15,547 nt of DNA from an uncultured Prevotella sp. GTDB lineage: Bacteria > Bacteroidota > Bacteroidia > Bacteroidales > Bacteroidaceae. Shown in pieces: positions 6,804-14,665 of the stretch (the first letter of the stretch is position 1; each line of letters opens with the position of its first letter). Location of the stretch: NCBI GenBank assembly GCA_938028745.1, contig CALIZL010000044.1, positions 1-15,547 of the forward strand, read 5' to 3'. Under the pieces are notes generated by a model. It was not told where the DNA came from. It saw only the letters and a program-made list of their open reading frames with translations, and made no database searches. A program made the translations under genes and the position numbers.

Positions 6804-9104
6804 ATGCAAAAAACTCTCTTGCTTTTGTTTTTTCTTGTGTTATGGACTAGCCTTAATGCACAGATAAACATTACAGGCCTAGTTCAAGATGAGGCTGGTC
6901 ATCCCTTGGAAGGTGCCGTTGTGAGTCTCGTCTCGGATGGAACAAAAGAAAAACAAAATGCAATCAGTGATGCAAATGGTCGTTTTGGTTTAGCCGTTAA
7001 CAAGGATAAACACTTCGACAACCTCTTAGTAACTTATCTTGGCTATGCCGATTATCATGTAAGATTGGAGAATGTAGTCCATGATTTATATTTGGGTGAG
7101 ATAACCATGCTGCCTGTTGAACGCACGGTGCAAGAAGTAGAGGTGGTGGGGCAACGTGAAATACAAAAGATAGATCGTAAGATTATCATCCCTTCCAAGT
7201 TCCAATTGAAAGCTGCTACCAATGGATTTGGACTATTGCGAAACATGCAATTGTCTGGAATTAGGCTCAACACCATCGATAATACCATACGCACATCTAC
7301 GGGCGAGCCCGTTCAATTGCGCATCAATGGCGTGAAAACAACTATTGCAGAGATAAAGGCCATTCGCCCACACGATGTTCTAAGGGTGGAATATTACGAT
7401 ATGCCTGGGGCACGCTATGCAGGTGCGGCAGCCGTTATCGACATTATCGTGAGATATAAGGAAAGGGGAGGCAATGTTAGTGGCGACTTAACCAATGGCG
7501 TTTCGATGCTGGGCTTTGGCGAATATCAGCTGTCTGCCAACTATCATGAAGGCAAATCGGAACTGAAAGCCGTGGCATGGTGGAACAGACGTGACCTGAA
7601 ATGGATAAGGGAGAATACCGAAACCTACCACTATAACGACCGAACTTTAACCAACAGAGAGATAGGCGACCCCACAAAAGCTAAGTTCAATAACTTTGAT
7701 TTCTCTCTGTGGTATAGCTACGCGGTTAACAAAAGCGTGTTCAGTGTTATATTCCGAGACAGGTATAACCACGTGCCGAACTCCACTACCGATAGGATTA
7801 GCACTTTATATACGGAGAACAAAACCTATCGCATCAACGACTTTATGCGCACGCACGACAATTCGCCCTCGCTAGACCTGTACTTTCATACCATGCTACC
7901 TCACCAACAGACTATCTATTTCGACCTCGTTGGCACTTATATCGGCAGTGGAAGTAATCGTAAATACACCTTGTTTGAGACGGGACACAATGATCAAGAC
8001 TTTGTTTCCGAAACAACGGGGCGTAAGTATTCGCTCATCGCCGAAGGTATATACGAAAAGATGTTCAACCGCAGCAAGCTTTCTTTCGGTGTTAAGCATA
8101 CGCAGACGTACACCAAAAACAGTTATAGTGGGACAATAGAGAACCTAGTTAAGCTGAACACATCGGAGACTTACCTTTATACCGAGTGGCTTTCTAAACT
8201 GGGGAAACTAACTTATACCTTGGGATTGGGGGTAATGCGGATATACAATAGTCAGGCAAACAACAACCTTAGCTCGCTAATCTTTCGGCCTAGGTTATCG
8301 CTTGCTTACAATGTGACAAACAGCTTGGCGATAAAATACACAGGATACGTGTCGGGTTATGCACCTTCGCTCTCTAACATGAGCGACGTTTCGCAAGACA
8401 TTGACATTTATCAGCTAAGACGTGGAAACCCAAATCTAAAAGCAGTTACTTTCGTATCGAACAGTCTTTCTGTAGATTGGGCGACGAAATGGCTGAATGT
8501 TGGCCTGTACGGAAGGTACAGCTACGATCACAAACCCATTATGGAAGAAACGCTATTGGAGAACCAACGCTTTGTGCGAACGATGAACAATCAACGCGGT
8601 TTCCACCGTATTAACACCCGCATTGATTTTAAACTCCACCCATTTGGCGATTGGCTTTCCCTTCAAGTAACACCATTCTTCAACCGATTCATTAGCAATG
8701 GCAACCACTACACCCACACTCACGCCAACTGGGGAATGCGCGGGCAGCTGCTAGCCATGTATAAGCAGTGGCTTTTGGCTGCCGAAATGGAGACGAGCCA
8801 GCATAGCTTGTGGGGCGAAACGCTAGACAAAGAAGAGGCTAGCCATAATATAGCTCTTGGATATAACAAGGACAAATGGGCGGTACAGTTGGTGGTGGCG
8901 AACCCATTCACCACCCTTTATACCACCGAAGTGGAGAACCTGTCGCGTATTGCGCCTGCAAATAAACTGGCGTATTCCAGAAATCTGCGGCGCATATTGA
9001 TGATAAACGTGTCGTTCAATCTCGATTTTGGCAAAGCCAAGACCGCAGGGAACAAGCGAATAACCAACACCGACGAGAATACGGGCGTGCTGCATGCCAG
9101 ATAA
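6804..9104 (+). CDS. Outer-membrane beta-barrel, TonB-receptor-like protein
   Basis: This 766-residue protein has a signal peptide (residues 1-19, ending LNA before Gln20). A carboxypeptidase-regulatory-like domain follows (about 22-104: ITGLVQDEAGHPLEGAVVSL, DANGRFGL). A short plug-like domain comes next (about 130-218: LRINGVKTT, then YYDMPGARYAGAAAVIDIIV). The rest is a long beta-barrel with alternating aromatic strands (about 225-745). The pattern is that of the OMP_b-brl_3 family of TonB-dependent-receptor relatives, many of which are annotated only as outer membrane beta-barrel proteins. It ends in a hydrophilic tail after the last strand (NVSFNLDFGK). No SusD partner, FecR/sigma factor or obvious TonB box is visible, so substrate and energisation are unknown. 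An ATG at 6799 is out of frame. The gene is divergent from the GNAT gene and ends 48 bp before rnr. Confidence 0.87.
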   Translation: MQKTLLLLFFLVLWTSLNAQINITGLVQDEAGHPLEGAVVSLVSDGTKEKQNAISDANGRFGLAVNKDKHFDNLLVTYLGYADYHVRLENVVHDLYLGEITMLPVERTVQEVEVVGQREIQKIDRKIIIPSKFQLKAATNGFGLLRNMQLSGIRLNTIDNTIRTSTGEPVQLRINGVKTTIAEIKAIRPHDVLRVEYYDMPGARYAGAAAVIDIIVRYKERGGNVSGDLTNGVSMLGFGEYQLSANYHEGKSELKAVAWWNRRDLKWIRENTETYHYNDRTLTNREIGDPTKAKFNNFDFSLWYSYAVNKSVFSVIFRDRYNHVPNSTTDRISTLYTENKTYRINDFMRTHDNSPSLDLYFHTMLPHQQTIYFDLVGTYIGSGSNRKYTLFETGHNDQDFVSETTGRKYSLIAEGIYEKMFNRSKLSFGVKHTQTYTKNSYSGTIENLVKLNTSETYLYTEWLSKLGKLTYTLGLGVMRIYNSQANNNLSSLIFRPRLSLAYNVTNSLAIKYTGYVSGYAPSLSNMSDVSQDIDIYQLRRGNPNLKAVTFVSNSLSVDWATKWLNVGLYGRYSYDHKPIMEETLLENQRFVRTMNNQRGFHRINTRIDFKLHPFGDWLSLQVTPFFNRFISNGNHYTHTHANWGMRGQLLAMYKQWLLAAEMETSQHSLWGETLDKEEASHNIALGYNKDKWAVQLVVANPFTTLYTTEVENLSRIAPANKLAYSRNLRRILMINVSFNLDFGKAKTAGNKRITNTDENTGVLHAR

Positions 9105-9152
9105 TGCCCTTTATTTAGATGATATTAGATAAGCCATAAACAACAGCCGAAT

Positions 9153-11351
9153 ATGGGAAAAGGAAAGAAAGGAGGCAAGCGCCTCACCAAAAAGCAGGTG
9201 GCCGAAAGGCTACAACAGTTTTTCGAGCAGCAGCCAGGAAAGACTTTCAGTTTCAAAGAAATCTTTAAAGGACTGAAACTCGACACGCATCCGCTCAAGA
9301 TGCTGGCCATCGACGTGATGGAAGAGATGGCTTGGGACGACTTCTTGACCAAAGTGACCGACAGTTCGTATCGCCTCAATCAGGCCGGACAGGTGCTCGA
9401 AGGCCGTTTCGTGCGCAAAACCAACGGCAAAAACTCGTTCGTACCCGACGATGGCTCATTGCCCATCTTCGTAAGTGAGCGAAACTCCAAGTCGGCACTT
9501 AACGGAGACCGTGTTCGCGTGCAGCTGATGGCGCGCCGCAAACGACATATCAAGGAGGCGTTGGTTATCGAAATACTGAAACGTGCCAAAGACCAAGTGG
9601 TGGGTAAACTGCGGGTTGAGCGCGACATGGCGTTCCTTGTAACGCCCGAAAACCTGTACGTACACGATATCTTCGTGCCTAAACGTAAGCTTAAAGGCGG
9701 CAAAACGGGCGATAAGGCCGTGGTGAAAATAACCCAATGGCCCGATGCCGAACACAAGAATATCATGGGAGAAGTTATTGATGTGCTTGGTCCTACGGGC
9801 GAAAACGATGTCGAGATGCACGCTATCTTGGCCCAATACGGCTTGCCCTACACTTATCCCAAGGCGGCAGAAGAGGCTGCCGAACGCATTTCGGCCGAGA
9901 TAACGCAGAAGGACTACGACGAACGCGAGGACTTCCGCAACGTGTTTACCTGCACCATCGACCCGCGAGATGCCAAGGATTTCGACGATGCACTGTCTAT
10001 TCGCATGCTCGATAAGGGCCTTTGGCAGGTGGGCGTGCACATAGCCGACGTGAGTCATTACGTTACCGAGGGCAGCATCATCGATAAAGAGGCCATGAAA
10101 CGCGCCACAAGTGTGTATCTTGTAGACCGCACCATACCCATGTTGCCCGAACGGCTGTGTAACTTTATCTGCTCGCTTCGCCCCGATGAAGAGAAGTTGG
10201 CTTATAGTGTTATCTTCAACATGGACGAAAACGCCGACATAAAGGCTTACCGCATCGTGCACACCGTGATAAAAAGCGATAGGCGATATGCTTACGAAGA
10301 GGTACAACAACTGTTGGAAGACAACGGTGTTGTTGACGGAACGGGCGAACCTGCGCCGCCAGCACCGAAGGGAGGATATAAAGGCGAGAACGCCGACTGC
10401 TTAATAATGTTGGACAAACTGGCCAAGAAACTACGCGAAAAGCGCTTTAAGAACGGTGCTATAAAGTTCGACCGCGAAGAACTTCACTTCGATGTTGACG
10501 AGCAAGGCAAGCCCATTCGCGCCTATTTCAAGCGTTCGAAGGATGCCAATAAGCTGATAGAAGAGTTTATGCTTTTGGCTAACAAGACCGTGGCCGAGAG
10601 TGTTGGCAAACCCAAAGGCGGCCGAACGCCCAAAACTTTGCCTTATCGCGTACACGATAATCCCGACCCGCAGAAGCTCGAAAACTTGCGCGAGTTCATC
10701 ATGAAGTTTGGTTATAAGCTGAAAACAACAAGCACTAAGGGTGAAACCTCGCGCTCGTTGAATAAGCTAATGGACGAGGTGGCGGGCAAACGCGAGCAAA
10801 ACCTCATCGAAACCATCGCCCTTCGCGCCATGATGAAGGCCAAATACAGCATCCATAACATTGGTCACTTCGGCCTGGCCTTCGATTATTACACGCATTT
10901 CACCAGTCCTATACGCCGTTATCCCGACACGATGGTGCATCGTTTGCTTACGCGTTATGCCGCAGGAGGCCGCAGTGCGAACAAGGAACACTATGAGGAA
11001 CTGTGCGAGCATTCGTCGGAGATGGAGCAGGTTGCACAGAATGCGGAGCGCGATTCCATTAAGTATAAGATGGTAGAGTTTATGGCCGACAAGCTGGGCG
11101 AAGAGTATGACGCGCACATCAGTGGCATTGCCAGCTATGGAATCTATTGCGAGATAGACGAAAACCACTGCGAAGGCATGGTGCCCATGCGCGATTTGGA
11201 CGACGATTACTACGACTTCGACGAACGAAACTATTGTCTTGTAGGCAGGCGACGCCACCGCAAGTATCAGCTTGGCGACCCTATTCGCATACAAGTGGCT
11301 CGTGTAGACCAAGAGAAACGTCAGCTCGACTTCACCGTGGTTGATAAATAA
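9153..11351 (+). CDS. rnr: Ribonuclease R
   Basis: This is a processive 3'-to-5' exoribonuclease that degrades structured RNA. The 732 residues hold a basic, winged-helix-like N-terminus (about 1-80, MGKGKKGGKRLTKKQ), two cold-shock/OB domains (about 82-215), the RNB catalytic domain (about 255-600) and a C-terminal S1 domain (about 653-730). The metal-binding aspartates of the RNB active site are clear in TIDPRDAKDFDDA: D270, D276, D278 and D279 align with D272, D278, D280 and D281 of the E. coli enzyme. The second RNB signature, YTHFTSPIRRYPD, lies at 580-592. A proline/glycine-rich linker (GEPAPPAPKGGYKGE, 398-412) interrupts the RNB domain and looks like a surface loop insertion. Unlike the E. 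coli protein it lacks a long lysine-rich C-terminal tail. The start has an A-rich leader. The 48-bp gap from the barrel gene allows read-through. Confidence 0.95.
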   Translation: MGKGKKGGKRLTKKQVAERLQQFFEQQPGKTFSFKEIFKGLKLDTHPLKMLAIDVMEEMAWDDFLTKVTDSSYRLNQAGQVLEGRFVRKTNGKNSFVPDDGSLPIFVSERNSKSALNGDRVRVQLMARRKRHIKEALVIEILKRAKDQVVGKLRVERDMAFLVTPENLYVHDIFVPKRKLKGGKTGDKAVVKITQWPDAEHKNIMGEVIDVLGPTGENDVEMHAILAQYGLPYTYPKAAEEAAERISAEITQKDYDEREDFRNVFTCTIDPRDAKDFDDALSIRMLDKGLWQVGVHIADVSHYVTEGSIIDKEAMKRATSVYLVDRTIPMLPERLCNFICSLRPDEEKLAYSVIFNMDENADIKAYRIVHTVIKSDRRYAYEEVQQLLEDNGVVDGTGEPAPPAPKGGYKGENADCLIMLDKLAKKLREKRFKNGAIKFDREELHFDVDEQGKPIRAYFKRSKDANKLIEEFMLLANKTVAESVGKPKGGRTPKTLPYRVHDNPDPQKLENLREFIMKFGYKLKTTSTKGETSRSLNKLMDEVAGKREQNLIETIALRAMMKAKYSIHNIGHFGLAFDYYTHFTSPIRRYPDTMVHRLLTRYAAGGRSANKEHYEELCEHSSEMEQVAQNAERDSIKYKMVEFMADKLGEEYDAHISGIASYGIYCEIDENHCEGMVPMRDLDDDYYDFDERNYCLVGRRRHRKYQLGDPIRIQVARVDQEKRQLDFTVVDK

Positions 11352-11356
11352 AACCT

Positions 11357-11397
11357 CACCCCCTGTCCCTTTTCCCTTTGGAAAGGAGGCAGGGGTG
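11357..11397 (+). terminator. Hairpin after rnr, probable terminator
   Basis: CACCCC...TTTCC pairs with GGAAA...GGGGTG around a CTTT loop, with internal bulges; it starts 6 nt after the rnr stop. It is followed by GTGCTTTATTC, so the T-tract is weak, and the octamer array begins right after it. Confidence 0.6.
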
Positions 11398-11412
11398 TGC
11401 TTTATTCATCAT

Positions 11413-11656
11413 CTTTTCACGGCTTTCTCCATCCTTTCACCTTTTCACCTTTTCACCTTTTCACTCTTTCGCCTTTTCACCCTTTCACCTTTTCACCTTT
11501 TCACCTTTAAAAGGCTTTAGCCATCCTTTCACCTTTCCACCTTTTCACCTTTTCACCTTTAAAAGGCGTTAGCCATCCTTTCACCTTTTCACCTTTTCAC
11601 CTTTCCACCTTTTCCCCTTTTCCCTCTTTCCCCTTTTCAATTTTTCCCCTTTTCAC
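11413..11656. repeat. Phased octamer array with 20-bp spacers
   Basis: Octamers with consensus CTTTTCAC (variants CCTTTCAC, CTTTCCAC, CTTTTCCC) run without phase loss: nine at 11433-11504, four at 11525-11556 and ten at 11577-11656. The blocks are separated by 20-bp spacers at 11505-11524 and 11557-11576 (the latter CTTTAAAAGGCGTTAGCCAT), which differ at one base. A related 20-mer at 11413-11432 precedes the first block, so the structure is spacer-plus-octamers three times over. Each spacer holds a small dyad (GGC...GCC). Apart from the spacers the plus strand is almost free of G. The array fills the gap between rnr and the HAD gene and abuts the HAD promoter. The open frame through it has no independent support. 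Confidence 0.9.
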
Positions 11657-11680
11657 CCTTACTTACTCCCAAAGTTTTCA

Positions 11681-11689
11681 TACCTTTGC
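11681..11689 (+). promoter_or_regulatory. -7 promoter box touching the HAD start codon
   Basis: TACCTTTGC is a full match to the Bacteroidetes -7 consensus TAnnTTTGC. It ends immediately before the ATG at 11690. No TTTG is present 19-21 nt upstream, where the decayed end of the octamer array lies. If active, transcription would begin about 4-8 nt inside the annotated gene, which favours the ATG at 11699 as the translated start on a nearly leaderless message. Confidence 0.55.
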
Positions 11690-12343
11690 ATGAAAAAGAT
11701 GAGAATTACCACCGTGATACTCGACTTTGACGGCACGCTAGGCGACTCGCGCCGCATCATTGTCGACACACTGAGAGAAACCCTACGGCTACATGGCTTG
11801 CCACAAAATAGCGAAGACCAATGCGCGGCCACCATCGGGCTACCCCTTAAAGAGGCTTTCGTGCGTTTGGCAAACGTAGACGATGCAACGGCCACAGCCT
11901 GTGTAACAACCTATCGCAGCATTTTCGACATCAACAATGTTACGGGTGCGGTAAAGCCCTTTGCCAACGTGGTGCAAACCATTAAGCGCATGCACGATGC
12001 AGGACTAACGCTCACCATAGCCAGCAGTCGTGGGCGCGACTCGCTACCCAACCTCGTGCGGAGCATCGGCATAGGCCCATACATCAGCTATATTGTGAGT
12101 GCCGACGATGTTACGAACGCCAAACCCCATCCCGAACCGGTGCTCCTTACCCTCGAACACTTTGGCGTAAAGCCCGAAGAAACGCTCGTTGTGGGCGATA
12201 TGGCATTCGATATCGAGATGGGGCGCCGCGCCAACACCCTTACTTGTGGCGTAACCTATGGCAACGGCACGCCTGCTGAGTTGGAAGAAGCAGGTGCCAA
12301 TTGGGTGATAGACGACTTTGCCGAGCTGCTCAACATCATTTAA
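11690..12343 (+). CDS. HAD-family hydrolase, phosphoglycolate phosphatase-like
   Basis: This is a cytoplasmic phosphatase of the haloacid dehalogenase superfamily, subfamily I (Gph/PGMB-like alpha-helical cap). The 217 residues show all four HAD motifs: DFDGT with nucleophile D12 and acid/base D14, a Ser in TIASS (109-113), a Lys in NAKPHPEP (K145), and GDMAFDIEMG (169-178) with the metal-binding D170 and D174. The cap domain is about 18-88. Similarity is to phosphoglycolate phosphatases, but several small phosphate esters are substrates in this group, so the exact substrate is open. The start is uncertain: Met1 (11690) abuts a perfect -7 box, so Met4 (11699), which precedes RITTVILDFDG, may be the true start. 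pncB follows after 67 bp with no visible promoter, suggesting co-transcription. Confidence 0.88.
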   Translation: MKKMRITTVILDFDGTLGDSRRIIVDTLRETLRLHGLPQNSEDQCAATIGLPLKEAFVRLANVDDATATACVTTYRSIFDINNVTGAVKPFANVVQTIKRMHDAGLTLTIASSRGRDSLPNLVRSIGIGPYISYIVSADDVTNAKPHPEPVLLTLEHFGVKPEETLVVGDMAFDIEMGRRANTLTCGVTYGNGTPAELEEAGANWVIDDFAELLNII

Positions 12344-12410
12344 TCCCCTTAACCCCACCCGCGCAACACCCACCGCACTTCGAAATAAAAACCCATAAAA
12401 AACGATACTT

Positions 12411-13631
12411 ATGCAACCAATCATCAACCACTTTACCGACAACGATGCCTACACTTTCAGTTGCCAGTACTACATTTTGCAAACCTATCCGCGCGCCGAA
12501 GTGGAATACACCTTCTTCGATCGCAACCACACCGTATACCCCGAAGGCTTTGCCGAGAAGGTGAAAGAGCAGATTAACCTGATGCAGAACGTGCGAATAA
12601 CCGAAGAGGAGATAGCCTTTATGCAGCATCGCATGTATTATCTGCCCCAATGGTACTTCACTTTCTTGCGCGGTTACAAGTTCAATCCGGCCGAAGTGCA
12701 TATCGAACAAGCCCCAGATGGGCAACTCGCCATATCCATTCGCGGCAAATGGTATTCCACTATCATGTGGGAGATGCCCGTACTATCCATTGTTTCCGAG
12801 TTGATGCACCTGCATCGCGGCGACTTAGAACGCTATGATGCCGCCGTAGAGTACGAACGCGCTGTTGATAAAGCTAGGCAGATATTGCGCGGAGGATTGG
12901 TTTTGGGCGACATGGGTACGCGTCGCCGACTGTCTTTTGTGCATCACGACAATGTGATACGTGCCATGAAAGCCACCGCCGATGCAGGCGGAGAGCAGGT
13001 AGACGGCGTTTTCGTGCCGTGGAAGGGACGTATAATCGGTACAAGCAACGTGTATTTGGCCATGAAACACCAACTCGTCCCCATCGGAACGATGAGCCAT
13101 CAGATTGTGGAGTTCGAAGAAAACGTCAGCGGTATCTTCGAATGCAACTTCAATGTGATGCGTAAGTTCAGCGATGTTTACGATGGCGACAACGGCATTT
13201 ACCTCTACGACTGCTTCGGCGACAAGGTTTTCTTCAACAATCTATCAAAGCGCATGGCCTTGATGTTCGTTGGGTTGCGTGTAGACAGCGGCGTGGAAGA
13301 AGAGCAAACCGAAAAAATCATCGAAAAATACAAGCAGCTGGGCATCAATCCGGCCACCAAGCAGGTGATATATAGCAATGGCTTGAACATCGAACGCGCC
13401 TTAGAGATACACCGCTTTGTAGACGGACGTGTGCAAGACAGCTACGGCATGGGCACCTTCCTTACTTGCGATGTGCTGGGATGTAAGCCCATGAACATCG
13501 TGGTGAAACTCACTAAGTGCCGCATTACCGAGAAACGCGAATGGCACGACTGTGTAAAACTATCGTGCGACAAGGGCAAAACGCTGGGTAATCCTGAGAA
13601 ATGCGCCTATTTGTTAAAGCAGATAGGGTAG
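12411..13631 (+). CDS. pncB: Nicotinate phosphoribosyltransferase
   Basis: The enzyme converts nicotinate and PRPP to nicotinate mononucleotide, the entry step of NAD salvage (Preiss-Handler pathway). The 406-residue length matches the E. coli PncB type. Recognisable elements are the N-terminal DNDAYTFSCQYYIL (10-23), the GTRRRLSF phosphate-binding stretch (169-176), and GTSNVYLAMKHQLVPIGTMSH (210-230). His230 there corresponds to the histidine that is phosphorylated by ATP in this family. The C-terminal barrel contains VDSG (about 292) and IYSNGLN. The conserved position before GTRRR reads GDM here where many family members have a Phe. The start is preceded by an A-rich leader (CATAAAAAACGATACTT). 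It probably shares a transcript with the HAD gene; HAD phosphatases acting on nucleotides or sugar phosphates often neighbour salvage genes, but a functional link here is only a guess. Confidence 0.95.
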   Translation: MQPIINHFTDNDAYTFSCQYYILQTYPRAEVEYTFFDRNHTVYPEGFAEKVKEQINLMQNVRITEEEIAFMQHRMYYLPQWYFTFLRGYKFNPAEVHIEQAPDGQLAISIRGKWYSTIMWEMPVLSIVSELMHLHRGDLERYDAAVEYERAVDKARQILRGGLVLGDMGTRRRLSFVHHDNVIRAMKATADAGGEQVDGVFVPWKGRIIGTSNVYLAMKHQLVPIGTMSHQIVEFEENVSGIFECNFNVMRKFSDVYDGDNGIYLYDCFGDKVFFNNLSKRMALMFVGLRVDSGVEEEQTEKIIEKYKQLGINPATKQVIYSNGLNIERALEIHRFVDGRVQDSYGMGTFLTCDVLGCKPMNIVVKLTKCRITEKREWHDCVKLSCDKGKTLGNPEKCAYLLKQIG

Positions 13632-13657
13632 GGCAAAGGATGTAAATAACAAAAGAA

Positions 13658-13706
13658 AAGCGAACGGAGGCCACTCGTTATGTTAGTACAAGGTCTTCGC
13701 TCGCTT
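13658..13706 (+). terminator. Imperfect hairpin after pncB
   Basis: AAGCGAACGGAGGCC (13658-13672) pairs with GGTCTTCGCTCGCTT (13692-13706) over 15 positions, with two G.U pairs and one A.C mismatch, around a 19-nt loop. It begins 27 nt after the pncB stop. No good T-tract follows (ACTTACGCC), so it may be a terminator, an RNA-stabilising hairpin or incidental. Confidence 0.45.
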
Positions 13707-13847
13707 ACTTACGCCAAATTGTGAGTAGACGAAACTGCTATTGTTCGAGGAGGTGCGAGCATAGGTTGGAGGGCATGTTGAAATGATTTAAGTGTAGTTT
13801 GCATAATTTGTTTTCTGCCTTCTTAGGCACATTTTGCCCTCTTTCTT

Positions 13848-13879
13848 TTTGCTTTCTACAAAATAAAGCATATATTTGC
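13848..13879 (+). promoter_or_regulatory. Bacteroidetes-type promoter for the lipoprotein
   Basis: A TTTG -33 box (13848-13851) is followed by exactly 19 nt and TATATTTGC (13871-13879), a full match to TAnnTTTGC. Transcription would begin near 13886, about 118 nt ahead of the chosen lipoprotein start at 14004 and about 16 nt ahead of an in-frame ATG at 13902. Confidence 0.8.
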
Positions 13880-14003
13880 AGCATCTAGCAATAACCATTT
13901 TATGGCAGGTACGAACGTTCTGCCCCAATTAATTAACTCAAAACGGCATGTTGAGGATTCTTACCACGTACGACTCCCGTTGCCGTTTATAAAACCCAAG
14001 ACG

Positions 14004-14555
14004 ATGAAGCAATGGAAAAGCAGTTTGTGGCTGATGGCAGTGCTTGTGCTGTTGGCCGCTTGTAGTGCCGATGAGGAGAAAGAAACGTACAGACCCATGA
14101 CGGCATCTTCCGTCAACGGCACCGTGTATGTTGAAGTGCAAGATGGCGAGAAGACCCTATCGCCCAGTGCATTGCTGTACGAATGCAAGTTCTCGGTGTT
14201 TGGAAAAGCCAGTAAACGCACCTTAAACGTGCATGCCTACAAGCTAGATGACGTTGACGTGTTTCGCTTTTTTGCCGACTTGCCCGACGAGTCTGTAATG
14301 AAATTCTGGGACACGGCCGAGGGAAAACGCGGCGAAGGCTATGCAGATGTGGTGATAATGATAGACCGCGTTAAGCTGCCGATGCGTTTTCATTATGTGT
14401 ATGCGGCTGTGCCCAATGCCGAAAAAATGTTGGGAGGAACGAGTATTGCTGTAAAATCGGTGGAGTATCAGGGTAAAACGATATACCCTTACCTGCATAA
14501 TAAGCATTTCAAGATTGTTTTGCGCAAGCAAGGGCAAGGCTATTCGGTAGAGTAA
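14004..14555 (+). CDS. Small lipoprotein of unknown function
   Basis: The 183-residue product has a textbook lipoprotein signal: basic start (MKQWK), hydrophobic core and lipobox LAAC with Cys20. The residues after the cysteine are SADEEKE. Bacteroidetes surface lipoproteins often carry a short acidic export signal there, so surface exposure is plausible. The mature part (about 160 residues) is rich in beta-prone stretches (NGTVYVEVQDGE, ECKFSVFGK, ADVVIMIDRVKLPMRFHYVYAAV) and has no known catalytic motif. It recalls the small Bacteroidetes-only lipoprotein families such as DUF4840, but I cannot assign it firmly. The open frame extends upstream to an ATG at 13902. I chose 14004 because only it places the signal peptide at the N-terminus and it has an A-rich leader. 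The gene has its own promoter and a hairpin downstream. Confidence 0.75.
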   Translation: MKQWKSSLWLMAVLVLLAACSADEEKETYRPMTASSVNGTVYVEVQDGEKTLSPSALLYECKFSVFGKASKRTLNVHAYKLDDVDVFRFFADLPDESVMKFWDTAEGKRGEGYADVVIMIDRVKLPMRFHYVYAAVPNAEKMLGGTSIAVKSVEYQGKTIYPYLHNKHFKIVLRKQGQGYSVE

Positions 14556-14640
14556 AGTGGTGTGTACAACCCACTTGGGCTAAGCACATGGCGTTAACGC
14601 TCAACCGCAAACCCTTGAATTTAGCAACGGAAAAGAACAT

Positions 14641-14665
14641 TGAAGGCTGGCAAACCCAGCCTTCA
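14641..14665 (+). terminator. Perfect 10-bp hairpin after the lipoprotein gene
   Basis: TGAAGGCTGG and CCAGCCTTCA pair perfectly around the loop CAAAC, 85 nt past the stop codon. The sequence after it (TCACTTTACTACC) has only short T runs. It is probably a terminator, or an RNA 3'-end stabiliser, and the TTACTACC array starts directly behind it. Confidence 0.6.

Noticed and set aside
9456..10310. 284-codon leftward open frame
   Set aside because: It lies entirely antisense to rnr, whose catalytic motifs are intact; the long frame is a codon-usage shadow.
11378..11572. 64-codon frame rich in Phe, Pro and Ser-His
   Set aside because: It is a read-through of the octamer array and the rnr hairpin, with no independent coding evidence.
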